The translations under genes were made by a program, and so were the position numbers. DNA of 64,000 bases from Helianthus annuus (Eukaryota; Streptophyta; Magnoliopsida; Asterales; Asteraceae): the NCBI RefSeq assembly GCF_002127325.2, contig NC_035433.2, forward strand, positions 85,894,549 through 85,958,548, written 5' to 3'. A model generated the notes under the pieces. It was given only the letters and a program-made list of their open reading frames with translations. It was not told the DNA's origin and searched no databases. Shown piece by piece: positions 1 through 10,495 of this stretch (position 1 is the first letter of the stretch; each line of letters opens with the position of its first letter).

Positions 1-206
1 CCTAGAATATCTGGCTGGGCGCATTCGAGGGAGAGATAGTGCTTATATTTACTTTCGCCCCTCTTAAGGTTATAAGGAATTGGTGGGTCTATGTAGTGGG
101 GCCTATAATTTAGAAAGTAACATTTTAATTCTTCATGTTTGCCTCCACATAATTGACACCACGTACCATAAGAGTGCCGAAAGTAAAAAGAATTACTATC
201 ACTCAT
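1..206 (-). CDS. Partial ORF with zinc-knuckle-like motif at the 5' end of the outer Ty3 element
   Basis: An open frame starts at the ATG complementary to 204-206 and runs off the left edge, giving at least 67 codons without a stop. It lies on the internal side of a minus-strand tRNA-Asp primer site, so it is the first reading frame of the outer LTR element. About 15 residues in there is a C-x2-C-x3-H-x4-C pattern (CQLCGGKHEELKC), close to a retroviral zinc knuckle but with one residue fewer before the histidine. A zinc knuckle at the N-terminus is unusual, since Gag normally carries it at the C-terminus. It may be an extra leader ORF rather than Gag. The family is not recognised and the product is incomplete here. 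Confidence 0.4.
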   Translation of the reverse strand, partial: MSDSNSFYFRHSYGTWCQLCGGKHEELKCYFLNYRPHYIDPPIPYNLKRGESKYKHYLSLECAQPDIL

Positions 207-491
207 GTTTATGTCAGAAATTACCAACCGCCGGGATCTAACGGTTCTGTTTTCAGTAAGTGAATCTTGGGCACGGGGGCGTGTTGAGTGAGCACGGCCC
301 CGTGTTCAGCTTACTGTCTGACTTAAAACAGGATTGCCAGTTCCAATGATTGAGCACGGGGGCATGTTCAGCGGGCACGACCCGTGCTGAGCTCTGCAGA
401 AGCTAAAAAACTAAGAAAATCCTAAAAAATTCAAAAGAAAAATAAAAATATGATTAGGCCGTTGATTCCTAACTTTCTTAAAATCCTTGTG

Positions 492-509
492 TCCCCGGCA
501 ACGGCGCCA
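492..509 (-). other. Primer binding site, tRNA-Asp type
   Basis: The minus strand reads TGGCGCCGTTGCCGGGGA, which matches the 3' end of plant tRNA-Asp. It lies 6 nt from an LTR edge that begins TGATG on the plus strand. This fixes the orientation (minus) and the inner LTR boundary. Confidence 0.85.
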
Positions 510-914
510 AAAACTTGATGCGTGCGTAGTGTAATATAACTTTAGATATATATTTAAGCCCTTTTTACACTTTTAGCCAAGTTTTAAATTTATAAAACAC
601 GATATTTACTAACACTAAACACACATATGGGCAAGTGCACCCATCGTGGACGTAGTATAGTGTTGGTAAGATACCGAGGTCGTTCAAGGACACAAGAGCT
701 TTTAGTACCGGTTTATCCTCAACGTCTAATCAAATCAAAAAGTTAGAAAAGGTTTTAAACTAAGAAAATAAAAACTAACTAAATGCTGAAAAATAAAATA
801 AAAATAAAAACAGATAGACAAGATGAATCACTTGGATCCGACTCGTGTATTAGTATAACCTTTGATTATTTTCGCACTTTTGCACTTGTTTAAGAGATTA
901 TCTTAGTTATTGTA

Positions 915-1140
915 GTAGGCCCCTCTTTTGAAGGCGACGTTACCCTCAACCTAGTAGTTTGAGTCAGCAAGGATACAATCCTAAAGGGTCGGATTATTGA
1001 AAGATAATGAATTAAGTTATTAATGCAAATTATGGTAGGCCCCGCTTTTGGCGGTGACGTTACCCTCGGCTAAGTAGTCTGAGTCAGCCGGGATACAGTC
1101 CTAAATAGCCGGGTTATAGTATTAATAGTAGTTAACTTAT
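915..1140. repeat. Two diverged 120-bp tandem repeats inside an LTR
   Basis: The block starting GTAGGCCCC at 915 recurs at 1035. Both copies contain the landmarks GACGTTACCCTC, TAGT-TGAGTCAGC and GGATACA-TCCTAAA in the same order. The second copy is diverged and slightly shorter. Confidence 0.8.
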
Positions 1141-1506
1141 GAGGGGGTCAAAGAGTTTGGATCCCCGCCATCCAATACCTATGGGCATTGAAGGAGATCC
1201 TACTAAATTTGACCCAGGTCCCTTGCAGGACCTCTAAATGCTGAACAAGGGCAAGACCCTTACCAAACCGTTCCCTTAACCCCCGACCAGGTAGCCAACA
1301 TACCTCCATATAGACCGTGGAGATATGAATGGTGAAAATCTTTTATTTTATATAGACAGTAAAATAATGCCAAGACACCACGGACAAACGATAAGGAAAG
1401 ATCACCTTCAACATAAGTAACTAGTTATTAAAGTCATTATTACAAAACTAAATAAAAAGTGCAAAAGATTAAAAATAAAAAGTATTATACTAAACACTTG
1501 TCTTCA

Positions 1507-1511
1507 CCAAG
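1507..1511. repeat. Target site duplication CCAAG (left)
   Basis: CCAAG directly precedes the TGTAACAAC start of the 5' LTR and recurs at 10491-10495 directly after the 3' LTR end. It is a perfect 5-bp duplication made by integrase. Confidence 0.95.
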
Positions 1512-2906
1512 TGTAACAACTCTCATTAAAATCCATAATTAGGATGATAATTAGATAATAAGGAAACCCTAATTGAGACACCCAAGTAATTCTGCACTAA
1601 CCCTAAAATTTTCAGAACAATCGGAATCAGGATCAGGGCCCCTAAAACTCAAGGGGGGTAAAACCTAGTTGATAATTATCTAATTAAATTGCTGTCACAA
1701 TTGAAATTCGATTTTTAGATGATTCATGCAAGCTAGTCCCGAACCCAGCTAGTCTAGGTAATTAGACTGCACCCTTTACGGACCGTAAAGGAAAAAGCCA
1801 TACGGTCCGTAAGCGTGTCCCAAAAATCACTATAAATAGCAGACATTGGCACTTGCTTTCTGAAACAAAAACGACGTCCCAACTCTGTCTGTACGTCAAA
1901 TTATCACAGTAGCATTACAATTAAACACACACTGATCACGAAGTGCTGCCGCAAAACAGGGTAATCACTCGATCGCTATTACGATTCATTTTCCTACTGA
2001 TCAATATATCCAATGAATGTTTAAGTGCCGCCCACATCAGGGTGATACTTTGTCGTTCGTCGTTAAATCGATGGATGTTTAAGTATCGCACTTTGTCGTT
2101 CGTTGTGAGAATTTGATCTCGTGAGTTATCGTAACTGCTGTATTGATCACTAACCCGGTTTGTGTGCATTATTATTAAATTAGGTTAACAAGGCTAAATC
2201 CATATTCTGTCCGTGTTAAATCTGCAATGTGAGTCATTCTCTTTTTATCAAATGTTTTACAATACTCCAAATTATTTTCAGAATTATAATTACAGTGATT
2301 AAGTTTATGTAATCACCAAATTACAGCCAGTATGTGGGGTATTGTGCACATTACTACTGTTTTAATCACATTAGGTGGACGAACCTAAAATTAAGTGATA
2401 TACGTCATTCATTGGGCCAGCCAATGGTGATATGACCACAATCACAGATCCGGTCGAGTGATAAATACAGTGGGTAGTTGGTTGATATCTGAAACATATG
2501 TAAAAACTCTTAATACTGTAAATTATAATAAATGTGTCGTTTTCAGTAAACTGAATGATTCACTCAGTATTTCCCGCTGACAAAATCTTTTTCAAACATG
2601 TTCAGGTGATCTATTGTAATTCAGGAAAAGTGCTGGGAAGCAGTGCAGGCTTAAAGTAGTGACTCATTATAAAATAAAGAAATATGTTTTGTAAAAATAA
2701 AGATTTCTCAGTAAAACCTTATTATTGTAAATTATCGGGGTTTTATCCGGAATGGTGAAATAAAATAATCGGGAAAAGTTTTTAGCTTTAAAACGATCCT
2801 GACGATAATAAACTTCCGCTGCTAAATAAAATCACATAATTAAATATCATGGGATTTCTGTCCCGCGGCTCCTGAAACGGGTCAAACCGGGTCGGGGGCC
2901 GTGACA
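1512..2906 (+). repeat. 5' LTR of chromovirus-like element
   Basis: 1395 bp, starting TGTAACAAC and ending GCCGTGACA. It is nearly identical to 9097-10490. U3 carries an inverted pair of ACGGACCGT/ACGGTCCGT motifs around 1775-1812, just before the TATA box. Confidence 0.95.
1831..1838 (+). promoter_or_regulatory. LTR TATA box
   Basis: TATAAATA lies in a CACTATAAATAGC context, downstream of the palindromic ACGGACCGT/ACGGTCCGT pair. It is the likely core promoter of the element. The equivalent copy in the 3' LTR is at 9416-9423. Confidence 0.7.
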
Positions 2907-2915
2907 GAAATGAGG

Positions 2916-2930
2916 TGGTATTAGAGCCAC
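2916..2930 (+). other. Primer binding site, tRNA-iMet-like
   Basis: TGGTATTAGAGCCAC starts 9 nt after the 5' LTR. It matches the initiator-Met primer site (TGGTATCAGAGC) apart from one C-to-T change. Confidence 0.75.
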
Positions 2931-3028
2931 TGAGTTAAGCTAACTAAGTATTTAGAGATACTTAATTTTTCCTGATTACTATTATGTGATTATGTGTTTT
3001 ATTAAACTGATTATTTGTTAGTTACAGT

Positions 3029-3340
3029 ATGGGTAAGCAAAAGTTGCAAGATATCTATCTTAAATTAGATAGGTCAGTCTATGAAGAGGGAAGTTCATCT
3101 TCAAAACTCCCTACAATTCCTGAAGAAGGAATATTTGTGCAAAAGGCACAATATGAGAATCCGCTTTCTCCTAGAAAAAGGAGTATAATTATTAAGAAAA
3201 GTAAAGAGCAAATCCGAGAAAAGAGGATTAAAAAGGAAACCCAGGAATTAATCAATAAATCACCTTGGGAAGACAAGCTAGATGAGAAATGGGCAAAATT
3301 GTATATGCTAGCTACAGTAGCAGAACATGCAAATCTTTAA
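3029..3340 (+). CDS. Extra ORF 1 upstream of gag in Ty3 element
   Basis: A 103-codon frame between the primer site and gag. The product is highly charged, with a basic stretch near residues 50-75 (SPRKRSIIIKKSKEQIREKR) and an acidic or aromatic C-terminal third. I recognise no retroelement domain. Chromoviruses normally have gag as their first ORF, so this is additional coding sequence. It could be the first exon of a spliced protein with the ORF at 3489, since a GT is followed by an ACACAG acceptor-like site at about 3515. That is speculative. Function unknown. Confidence 0.45.
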   Translation: MGKQKLQDIYLKLDRSVYEEGSSSSKLPTIPEEGIFVQKAQYENPLSPRKRSIIIKKSKEQIREKRIKKETQELINKSPWEDKLDEKWAKLYMLATVAEHANL

Positions 3341-3488
3341 AAAACCCTAAATCTAGTAATAACACTTCCCAGTAAATAAATAAATAAATTCGAGTGTGTT
3401 CTTTCCTGTTATTTTGTACAAATAGTGTGCAATAAAACTTTGATGGTTATTTGTTAAACTTTGTTCCAAAGTTTTAACTTAGTATTTT

Positions 3489-4121
3489 GTGCATTTTGCA
3501 TATATGCTACACAGCATGAATGAGATATCTGAAGCCTTTCAGAACCTCGATCTTTACCCGGTGAATATAGAAATTTCCCAAGATTTCACTGGATACTTTG
3601 CTGATGTGGAACAACCTGTAGAATTCAAGGCTCCACCCTTGACAAAGCCAAAACGAAAGAAAAGAAAGAATTATGTATGGGGTAGTCGTATCCGTAGGAA
3701 AAAGCCAGCTCCGAAACTTCCTAAAATAAACAACCCTTTAGGAAAAGGAAAAGGAATTATAATCAAAGAAAATTCCAAACAGCAAGAGATAGAAACTGAA
3801 GTCAAGAAAGATTCTAGGCAAATGGAAAAACAGTTTGAGGAATATTCTAAAGATATAGAAATGGAAGTAGGACAAGGTTCTAGACCAACTCAGATAGAAA
3901 TTGGAGAGAGCTCCAATCAAAACCAAAACCAGGGAATAACTTTTCAGGATGAAATAGATTTTCTATTGGCAAACTGTGAAACTATTCAGCCTGTCAATAC
4001 GAATGTTTTTACCTATCCTGCTGAAAATCCACTTCCTATGAACTTTGAACCAGCAATTCCAGAACCAATAGTCCACTCTCAACCTGTAGAAATGGACGAA
4101 TGGTGGACAAATGATTGGTAA
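3489..4121 (+). CDS. Extra ORF 2 upstream of gag in Ty3 element
   Basis: A 210-codon frame, with a likely functional start at the internal ATG at 3519. It has a basic cluster near residues 50-75 (KPKRKKRKNYVWGSRIRRKK, resembling a nuclear localisation signal), then a Gln/Glu-rich middle and a Pro/Glu-rich end. After the TAA at 4119-4121 the same frame stays open to a TAG at 4317-4319, so the ORF may once have been about 66 codons longer. No known domain. The minus-strand Ty3-B element has an ORF in the same place (20853-21332) with a similar basic-then-proline/acidic layout. Confidence 0.5.
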   Translation: MHFAYMLHSMNEISEAFQNLDLYPVNIEISQDFTGYFADVEQPVEFKAPPLTKPKRKKRKNYVWGSRIRRKKPAPKLPKINNPLGKGKGIIIKENSKQQEIETEVKKDSRQMEKQFEEYSKDIEMEVGQGSRPTQIEIGESSNQNQNQGITFQDEIDFLLANCETIQPVNTNVFTYPAENPLPMNFEPAIPEPIVHSQPVEMDEWWTNDW

Positions 4122-4565
4122 TTTCAAAATATTGTCAACGACCTTTATTCCTTTTTTCCACAATTCGATCCAGAACCCCTACCTAATCCACCAATGAGTA
4201 ACGAAAATATGGCGGAACTTCGTCATTTTGGTGAAGAATTGATGGATGCAGGAAATAGAATCAGGGAGATAGGGGGACAAATTGCCTGGAAATATGATGA
4301 AAGGGAAATGCGTTTTTAGAACGACAAGTGGCGAGAGATAGGAGGGTAGTAAAAATATAGTTGTGTAAATAGTGAAATTAGTCTGTAACATAACTCCGAA
4401 TAAAACTTTGTAAAATATCTGTGTGTAGTGATGCATACTATAACGGATATAAAATGGAATCGAGAAATCGATAGTTTTGACTATATGTGTATTGTAAATT
4501 GTCTGATTATTTATGTATGATTGTTATTTATCAAATACTAATAAAAATTATATATATATTATCAG

Positions 4566-5648
4566 ATGGCAAATATTGGTAATGAACCGGTAAATGAGGT
4601 TAATCAATCGGAGCAACATCCAGGAGATCAATATATGACTAGACAAGATATTGAAAATATTGTTGCTCAAGGGATAGCCAATGCTATTCCAGCATTCGTT
4701 GCTGCTGTAAAAAGTCCAATCGAACCGCAACATATCGTTCCTAGTAAACGTACTTCTGAAGATAACTTCAGTAATAGTATAAATGGGGGCAATAATCATG
4801 ATAATGAATCTCATCACACGCCACTCCCTAAGAAACTGAAAGCTGCAACACCTGGTTGCACTTTCAAGGAATTCCTTGCTTGTAAACCCACTGAATTTGC
4901 AGGCAATGAAGGGGCAACGGCATCACTGCGTTGGTTAGAGAAAACCAAAGCAGTAATTGCAATAAGTAAGTGTGCCAAAGATGATCAAGTCATGTACGCA
5001 TCAAATCTGTTTAAAGAAGAAGCACTTGAATGGTGGAACACTGTGTTACAAGCTAAAGGAAGAAATAGGGCTTATGCTATGACTTGGGAAGAATTTAAGA
5101 ATCTTGTAGAAAGAAAATTCTGTGCTGAGTATGAAAAGGAACAAATGGCAAATAAGTTCCTAACTCATCGGATGTTAGGTGTGGATTGTCGTAGTTATAC
5201 TTCGACATTCTTCGAATATGCTAGAGTGGTACCTAACCTGGCTTCGCCAGAACCGGTACTCATTTCTCGCTATATTTGGGGATTAATTAGCGAAATTCGC
5301 AATATCGTTAAGGCTGCGAGACCTCGCACTATTGACGATGCAGTAGAATTAGCTAACACCCTAACCGATGAATTGATACGCACAAGAGATGAAGATAGAA
5401 AGAAGGAATTAGCTCAGAAAATTACCCAAGGATTTAGGGTGGGTAATAATAGTAGTTTCAAGAAAAGAGGTGCAGGGCAATATTCAGCACAGCCATTCTG
5501 CAAAATTTGCAAAAAGAAACATTTTGGAAAATGTAATAAACTTTGCAATTTTTGCAAAACGATAGGACATCATGAAGAAAACTGTAGAAAGAAATCCATA
5601 ATTTGTTACAATTGTGGAGAAGCCGCATTTCAAAACAGAATGTCCTAA
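4566..5648 (+). CDS. gag: Gag of chromovirus-like Ty3 element, C-terminus frameshifted
   Basis: A 360-codon capsid-nucleocapsid precursor. A retrotransposon-gag capsid domain spans residues ~98-270 (EFAGNEGATASLRWLEK, EEALEWWNTV). It is followed by zinc knuckles: CKICKKKHFGKC (~310), CNFCKTIGHHEENC (~327) and the start of a third, CYNCGE (~347). The third knuckle is cut by a frameshift around 5630, and the reading continues in the frame of 5614-5970. The protein would form the cytoplasmic virus-like particle and bind genomic RNA. The start follows a 245-bp non-coding spacer after the extra ORF. Confidence 0.9.
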   Translation: MANIGNEPVNEVNQSEQHPGDQYMTRQDIENIVAQGIANAIPAFVAAVKSPIEPQHIVPSKRTSEDNFSNSINGGNNHDNESHHTPLPKKLKAATPGCTFKEFLACKPTEFAGNEGATASLRWLEKTKAVIAISKCAKDDQVMYASNLFKEEALEWWNTVLQAKGRNRAYAMTWEEFKNLVERKFCAEYEKEQMANKFLTHRMLGVDCRSYTSTFFEYARVVPNLASPEPVLISRYIWGLISEIRNIVKAARPRTIDDAVELANTLTDELIRTRDEDRKKELAQKITQGFRVGNNSSFKKRGAGQYSAQPFCKICKKKHFGKCNKLCNFCKTIGHHEENCRKKSIICYNCGEAAFQNRMS

Positions 5649-5970
5649 GTTAGTCAAACCAGTAGACAACAAAACCAAGGCGACTGAAGGAGCTACTAAG
5701 AAGAATGCCAGAGCATTCCAGCTAACCACTCAAGAAGCAGAGCTCATCCCGGATGTGATAGCCGGTACGTTTTTAGTTCACGACGTTTATGCAAAAGTAT
5801 TGTTTGACTCTGATGCAAACCAAAGTTTTATAAATACTTCATTTTGCCAAGCTCTTAAGTTACCCTTAACTACCATTAGGCAGATTTTTACGGTCGAAAC
5901 CGCAGATGGGAATTCAGTAAAAATCAATCAGGTTTTGCAAAAAAGTAGGAATAGAACTTGCAGGTCATAA
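5614..5970 (+). pseudogene. Aspartic protease segment of Ty3 polyprotein, broken
   Basis: This continues the Gag-Pol reading after the frameshift. Ty3-type protease landmarks are present (GTFLVHDVYAKVLFDS), followed by a helix typical of the family. The active-site triplet, normally Asp-Ser-Gly, reads Asp-Ser-Asp, so catalysis is probably lost. A second frame break near 5940 and an in-frame stop near 6004 separate it from pol. Its boundaries are set by frameshifts, not by genuine start or stop codons. Confidence 0.8.
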
Positions 5971-6016
5971 ATTTGTTGCAAACCTATTACCTATGAAATT
6001 AGCTTAATTTGATGTT

Positions 6017-8311
6017 GTGTTAGGAATGGATTGGTTAATAGCCAACCATGCTGAAATCATTTGCGATAAAAACTCCATAGAAATTCAATCACCAACTAGA
6101 GAAGTAATCATGATTACAGGAGATAAACCTCGAAAGCCACTGAAGTTCATATCAGTAATGAAAGTTGCTAATTATGAACGAAAACAAGGAATAGTATATA
6201 TGATTTCAGTAATCATTAGTACTAAAGGTAAGGAACTTAAAGAAATTCCTGTAGTCTCAGAATACCCAGATATATTCCCGGAAGACTTACTTGGGTTACC
6301 ACCAGATAGGGAGGTAGAATTCAGAATTCATCTAATTCCAGGAACTACACCGATAGCCAAGGCACCCTATCGATTGGCTCCTACCGAAATGCTAGAAATG
6401 AAGAAGCAATTAGATGAATTACTAAGCAAAGGATTTATACAACCTAGTTCATCCCCTTGGGCTGCACCAGTGTTGTTTGTGAAAAAGAAAGATGGATCGA
6501 TGAGAATGTGTATCGATTATAGAGAGCTAAATAAGGTTACAATTAAGAATCGATACCCATTACCTATGATTGATGATCTTTTTGATCAATTGCAAGGCGC
6601 TAGGTACTTTTCTAAGATAGATTTGCGCTCCGGATATCATCAACTAAAGGTTCAAGAAGAAGACATACCTAAAACTGCTTTCAGAACTAGGTATGGACAT
6701 TATGAGTTTACAGTCATGCCCTTCGGATTAACAAATGCTCCAGCTGCATTCATGGACATGATGAACAGGATCTGTAAACCATATTTGGATAAATTTGTAA
6801 TTGTTTTCATAGACGATATACTTATTTATTCAAAAAGTCAGGACGAACATTGTCAGCACTTGCATGCACTCTTAACTTTGTTAAGAAAAGAAAAATTGTA
6901 TGCCAAATTTTCGAAGTGTGAATTTTGGCTACAAGAAGTGCAATTCTTAGGACACATGGTGAATCATGAAGGTATTCACGTAGATCCTGCTAAGATAGAA
7001 GCAATTACCAATTGGAAGGTTCCACAAACCGCAATGGAAATTAGAAGTTTTATAGGTTTAGCCGGATATTATAGACGGTTTATTAAGGATTTTTCCAAGA
7101 TAGCTGTACCATTAACTAAGCTAACCTGTAAAGCCATTAAGTTTAAATGGGGACCTAAACAAGAAGAAGCCTTCAGAATTTTAAAGCAGAAATTAACCAA
7201 TGCACCAATCTTAGCCTTACCAGAAGGAACAGAAGATTTTGAAGTATATTGTGATGCTTCAAAATTAGGATACGGATGTGTGTTAATGCAACGCAAGAAG
7301 GTAATTGCATATGCTTCCAGACAATTGAAAAAGCACAAGGAAAACTACACGACTCATGATTTAGAATTAGGGTCTATAGTTTTTGCCCTTAAGATATGGA
7401 GACATTATCTGTATGGAAGTAAGTTTACTATTTATACAGATCATAAAAGTTTAAGGTATATATTTGGGAAAAAAGAGTTAAATATGAGGCAAGGGAGATG
7501 GATGGAAATCCTAAGTGATTACGACTGTGATATTCAATATCACGAAGGAAAGGCAAACGTAGTTGCAGATGCCTTAAGTCGTAAGTACCATGAAAAGCAA
7601 AGGCGAGTCCGTGCTCTTAGAATAAATCTACAAGTAGATTTAATGGAACAATTAAAGGAAATTCAGGAAACGGCAATCAAGGACGATGCCGAAGGAATGA
7701 AAGGTTACCTAAACGAATTGGAACAAGGAAATGGTGGAATTTGGAAATTCCACAAAAGCAGAATTTGGGTACCTAAACAGGGAAATTTAAGATCAAAGAT
7801 TTTAGAGGAAGCTCATAAATCTAGGTATACTGTACATCCAGGAAACAATAAGATGTACCAAGATTTAAGAAAGAATTTCTGGTGGATAGGAATGAAAAAG
7901 GATATAGCCGAATACGTATCTAAGTGTCTAACTTGTTCACAAGTTAAAGCCGAACATCAGAAACCTTCAGGTCTACTACAACAGTTAGAAATGCCTGTTT
8001 GGAAATGGGAACTCATAACAATGGACTTTGTTACTAAGTTACCCAAAACCAGAAAGGGTAACGATGCGATTTGGGTAATTGTGGACCGATTAACCAAATT
8101 TGCTCATTTTCTACCTATGAAAGAAACCTTTAGCATAGAAAGGTTAGCCAAGTTGTATGTGGATGAAATAGTATCCTTACATGGAGTCCCACTCTCCATT
8201 ATATCAGATAGAGATAGTCGTTTCACTTCCCGTTTCTGGACAAGCTTCCAAGAAGCAATGGGAACCCGACTCAATCTAAGTACTGCATATCATCCACAAA
8301 CAGACGGATAA
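6017..8311 (+). pseudogene. pol: Pol of chromovirus-like Ty3 element (RT, RNase H, integrase N-part)
   Basis: A 764-codon open stretch. It begins in the protease tail ([14 protein letters not shown]). Reverse transcriptase spans ~95-300, with the catalytic FIDD box at ~263. RNase H spans ~405-530 ([22 protein letters not shown]). The integrase HHCC zinc finger is at ~605-640, and core aspartates are at ~668 (MDFVTKLP) and ~726 (SDRDSRF). A TAA stop at 8309-8311 falls just before the region holding the third catalytic integrase residue (Glu), so integrase is split. The element is therefore inactive in trans even though its RT motifs look intact. Order RT-RNase H-INT defines Ty3/gypsy. Confidence 0.92.
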
Positions 8312-9059
8312 AGTGAAAGGACGATCCAAACTCTAGAAGACATGCTCCGAGCATGTGTAATTGACTTTGGTGGTAATTGGGATAACCATCTACCATTAAT
8401 TGAATTCTCCTATAACAATAGATCACTCAAGCATCGAAGCCGCTCCATTCGAAGCACTGTATGGACGCAAGTGCAGAACTCCCGTATGTTGGGCAGAAAT
8501 AGAAGAAAGTCAATTATCAGGTCCAGAAATCGTACAAGAAACCACTGACAAGACAACTCAAATCAAGGAAAGATTGAAAACAGCCAGAGATCGTCAGAGA
8601 AGTTATGCAGACAATCGCCGCAAGCCACTAGAATTCCAGATAGGAGACAAAGTCCTATTGAAAGTATCTCCTTGGAAAGGAGTAGTACGATTCGGTAAGA
8701 AAGGAAAACTGAGTCCAAGATATGTTGGACCATTCCCAGTAATCCAACGAATAGGACCAGTAGCTTATCGCTTACAACTACCAGAAGAACTAGCTGGAGT
8801 ACATGATGTATTTCATGTATCCAATCTCAAGAAATGTCTATCAGACGAATCCCTGGTAGTACCTCTCCAAGATGTGGAGGTAAATGAAAAGCTCAAATTC
8901 ATAGAGAAACCTTTACAAATAGAAGACCGGAAGGTCAAGTTTCTTAAACACAAGCGACTAATACTGGTGAAAGTCAAGTGGAATTCAAAGAGGGGACCGG
9001 AATATACTTGGGAACTGGAGTCAGAAATGAAGCGGAAATACCCTCATCTATTTCAGTGA
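8312..9059 (+). pseudogene. pol: Integrase C-terminal half plus chromodomain-like tail
   Basis: Downstream of the premature stop, the integrase core resumes ([16 protein letters not shown]). A frameshift near 8425 moves reading to the frame that is open from 8400 to 9059. That part contains the GPY/F-type module ([24 protein letters not shown], split here over positions 8698-8772) and a tail ending [18 protein letters not shown], typical of plant chromovirus integrase C-termini that guide insertion to chromatin. The TGA at the end is followed at once by the polypurine tract. Confidence 0.85.
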
Positions 9060-9083
9060 ATCTCGAGGACGAGATTTTTCTTA

Positions 9084-9096
9084 AAGGTGGGGAGGA
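9084..9096 (+). other. Polypurine tract
   Basis: AAAGGTGGGGAGGA directly abuts the TGTAACAAC start of the 3' LTR, the expected primer for plus-strand DNA synthesis. Confidence 0.9.
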
Positions 9097-10490
9097 TGTA
9101 ACAACTCTCATTAAAATCCATAATTAGGATGATAATTAGATAATAAGGAAACCCTAATTGAGACACCCAAGTAATTCTGCACTAACCCTAAAATTTTTAG
9201 AACAATCGGAATCAGGATCAGGGCCCCTAAAACTCAAGGGGGGGTAAAACCTAGTTGATAATTATCTAATTAAATTGCTGTCACAATTGAAATTCGATTT
9301 TTAGATGATTCATGCAAGCTAGTCCCGAACCCAGCTAGTCTAGGTAATTAGACTGCACCCTTTCGGACCGTAAAGGAAAAAGCCATACGGTCCGTAAGCG
9401 TGTCCCAAAAATCACTATAAATAGCAGACATTGGCACTTGCTTTCTGAAACAAAAACGACGTCCCAACTCTGTCTGTGCGTCAAATTATCACAGTAGCAT
9501 TACAATTAAACACACACTGATCACGAAGTGCTGCCGCAAAACAGGGTAATCACTCGATCGCTATTACAATTCATTTTCCGACTGATCAATATATCCAATG
9601 AATGTTTAAGTGCCGCCCACATCAGGGTGTGCTTTGTCGTTCTCGTTAAATCGATGGATGTTTAAGTATCGCACTTTGTCGTTCGTTGTGAGAATTTGAT
9701 CTCGTGAGTTATCGTAACTGCTGTATTGATCACTAACCCGGTTTTGTGTGCATTATTATTAAATTAGGTTAACAAGGCTAAATCCATATTCTGCCCGTGT
9801 TAAATCTGCAATGTGATTCATTCTCTTTTTATCAAATGTTTTACAATACTCCAAATTATTTTAAGAATTATAATTACAGTGATTAAGTTTATGTAATCAC
9901 CAAATTACAGCCAGTATGTGGGGTATTGTGCACATTACTACTGTTTTAATCACATTAGGTGGGCGAACCTAAAACTAAGTGATATACGTCATTCATTGGG
10001 GCAGCCAATGGTGATATGACCACAGTCACAGATCCGGTCGAGTGACAAATACTGTGGGTAGTTGATTGATATCTGAAACATATGTAAAAACTCTTAATAC
10101 TGTAAATTATAATAAATGTGTCGTTTTCAGTAAACTGAACGATTCACTCAGTATTTCCCGCTGACAAAATCTTTTTCAAACATGTTCAGGTGATCTATTG
10201 TAATTCAGGAAAAGTGCTGGGAAGCAGTGCAGGCTTAAAGTAGTGGCTCATTATAAAATAAAGAAATATGTTTTGTAAAAATAAAGATTTCTCAGTAAAA
10301 CCTTATTATTGTAAATTATCGGGGTTTTATCCCGAATGGTGAAATAAAATAATCGGGAAAAGTTTTTAGCTTTAAAACGATCCTGACGATAATAAACTTC
10401 CGCTGCTAAATAAAATCACATAATTAAATATCACGGGATTTCTGTCCCGCGGCTCCTGAAACGGGTCAAACCGGGTTGGGGGCCGTGACA
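9097..10490 (+). repeat. 3' LTR of chromovirus-like element
   Basis: 1394 bp, near-identical to 1512-2906, ending GCCGTGACA before the CCAAG duplication. The TATA box is at 9416-9423. Confidence 0.95.
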
Positions 10491-10495
10491 CCAAG
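10491..10495. repeat. Target site duplication CCAAG (right)
   Basis: Perfect partner of 1507-1511. Confidence 0.95.

Larger units (their letters stand above)
1..515 (-). mobile_element. 5' leader of outer Ty3 element (Athila/Tat-like)
   Basis: This is the internal region just downstream, in minus orientation, of the outer element's 5' LTR. It holds the primer site at 492-509, an untranslated leader and the partial ORF at 1-206. The leader contains several GC-rich palindromic motifs of the CACGG-CCCGTG type around 268-400. The same motif recurs in the element's own LTR near 10717-10935, which ties the two pieces together. The rest of the element lies left of the window. The Athila/Tat assignment rests on the tRNA-Asp primer site and long LTR and is an inference. 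Confidence 0.6.
516..1511 (-). mobile_element. Outer Ty3 element 5' LTR, inner segment
   Basis: The LTR begins TGATGCGTG at 516 next to the tRNA-Asp primer site and is interrupted at 1511 by the plus-strand chromovirus-like element. It resumes at 10496. With the insertion removed, the LTR is about 1.69 kb, and its far end at 11191 reads ACACATCA, giving imperfect inverted ends TGATG...CATCA. It contains a 120-bp tandem duplication at 915-1140. Confidence 0.75.
1512..10490 (+). mobile_element. Complete chromovirus-like Ty3 retrotransposon, nested in an LTR
   Basis: Structure: LTR 1512-2906, primer site, two extra ORFs, gag, protease, reverse transcriptase, RNase H, integrase and chromodomain-like tail, polypurine tract, LTR 9097-10490, with a CCAAG duplication on both sides. 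The two LTRs differ at roughly 22 substitutions plus a few indels by eye (about 1.6-1.8%), so insertion was recent. The coding part is nevertheless broken in at least four places, so this copy is not autonomous. The conserved [14 protein letters not shown] tail suggests a chromovirus, probably Tekay/Del-like. It sits inside the LTR of the older minus-strand element, which continues at 10496. Confidence 0.93.

Noticed and set aside
3079..3276. Antisense frames opposite gag, pol and extra ORFs throughout the retroelements
   Set aside because: They have no domains and are explained by the codon composition of the sense genes.
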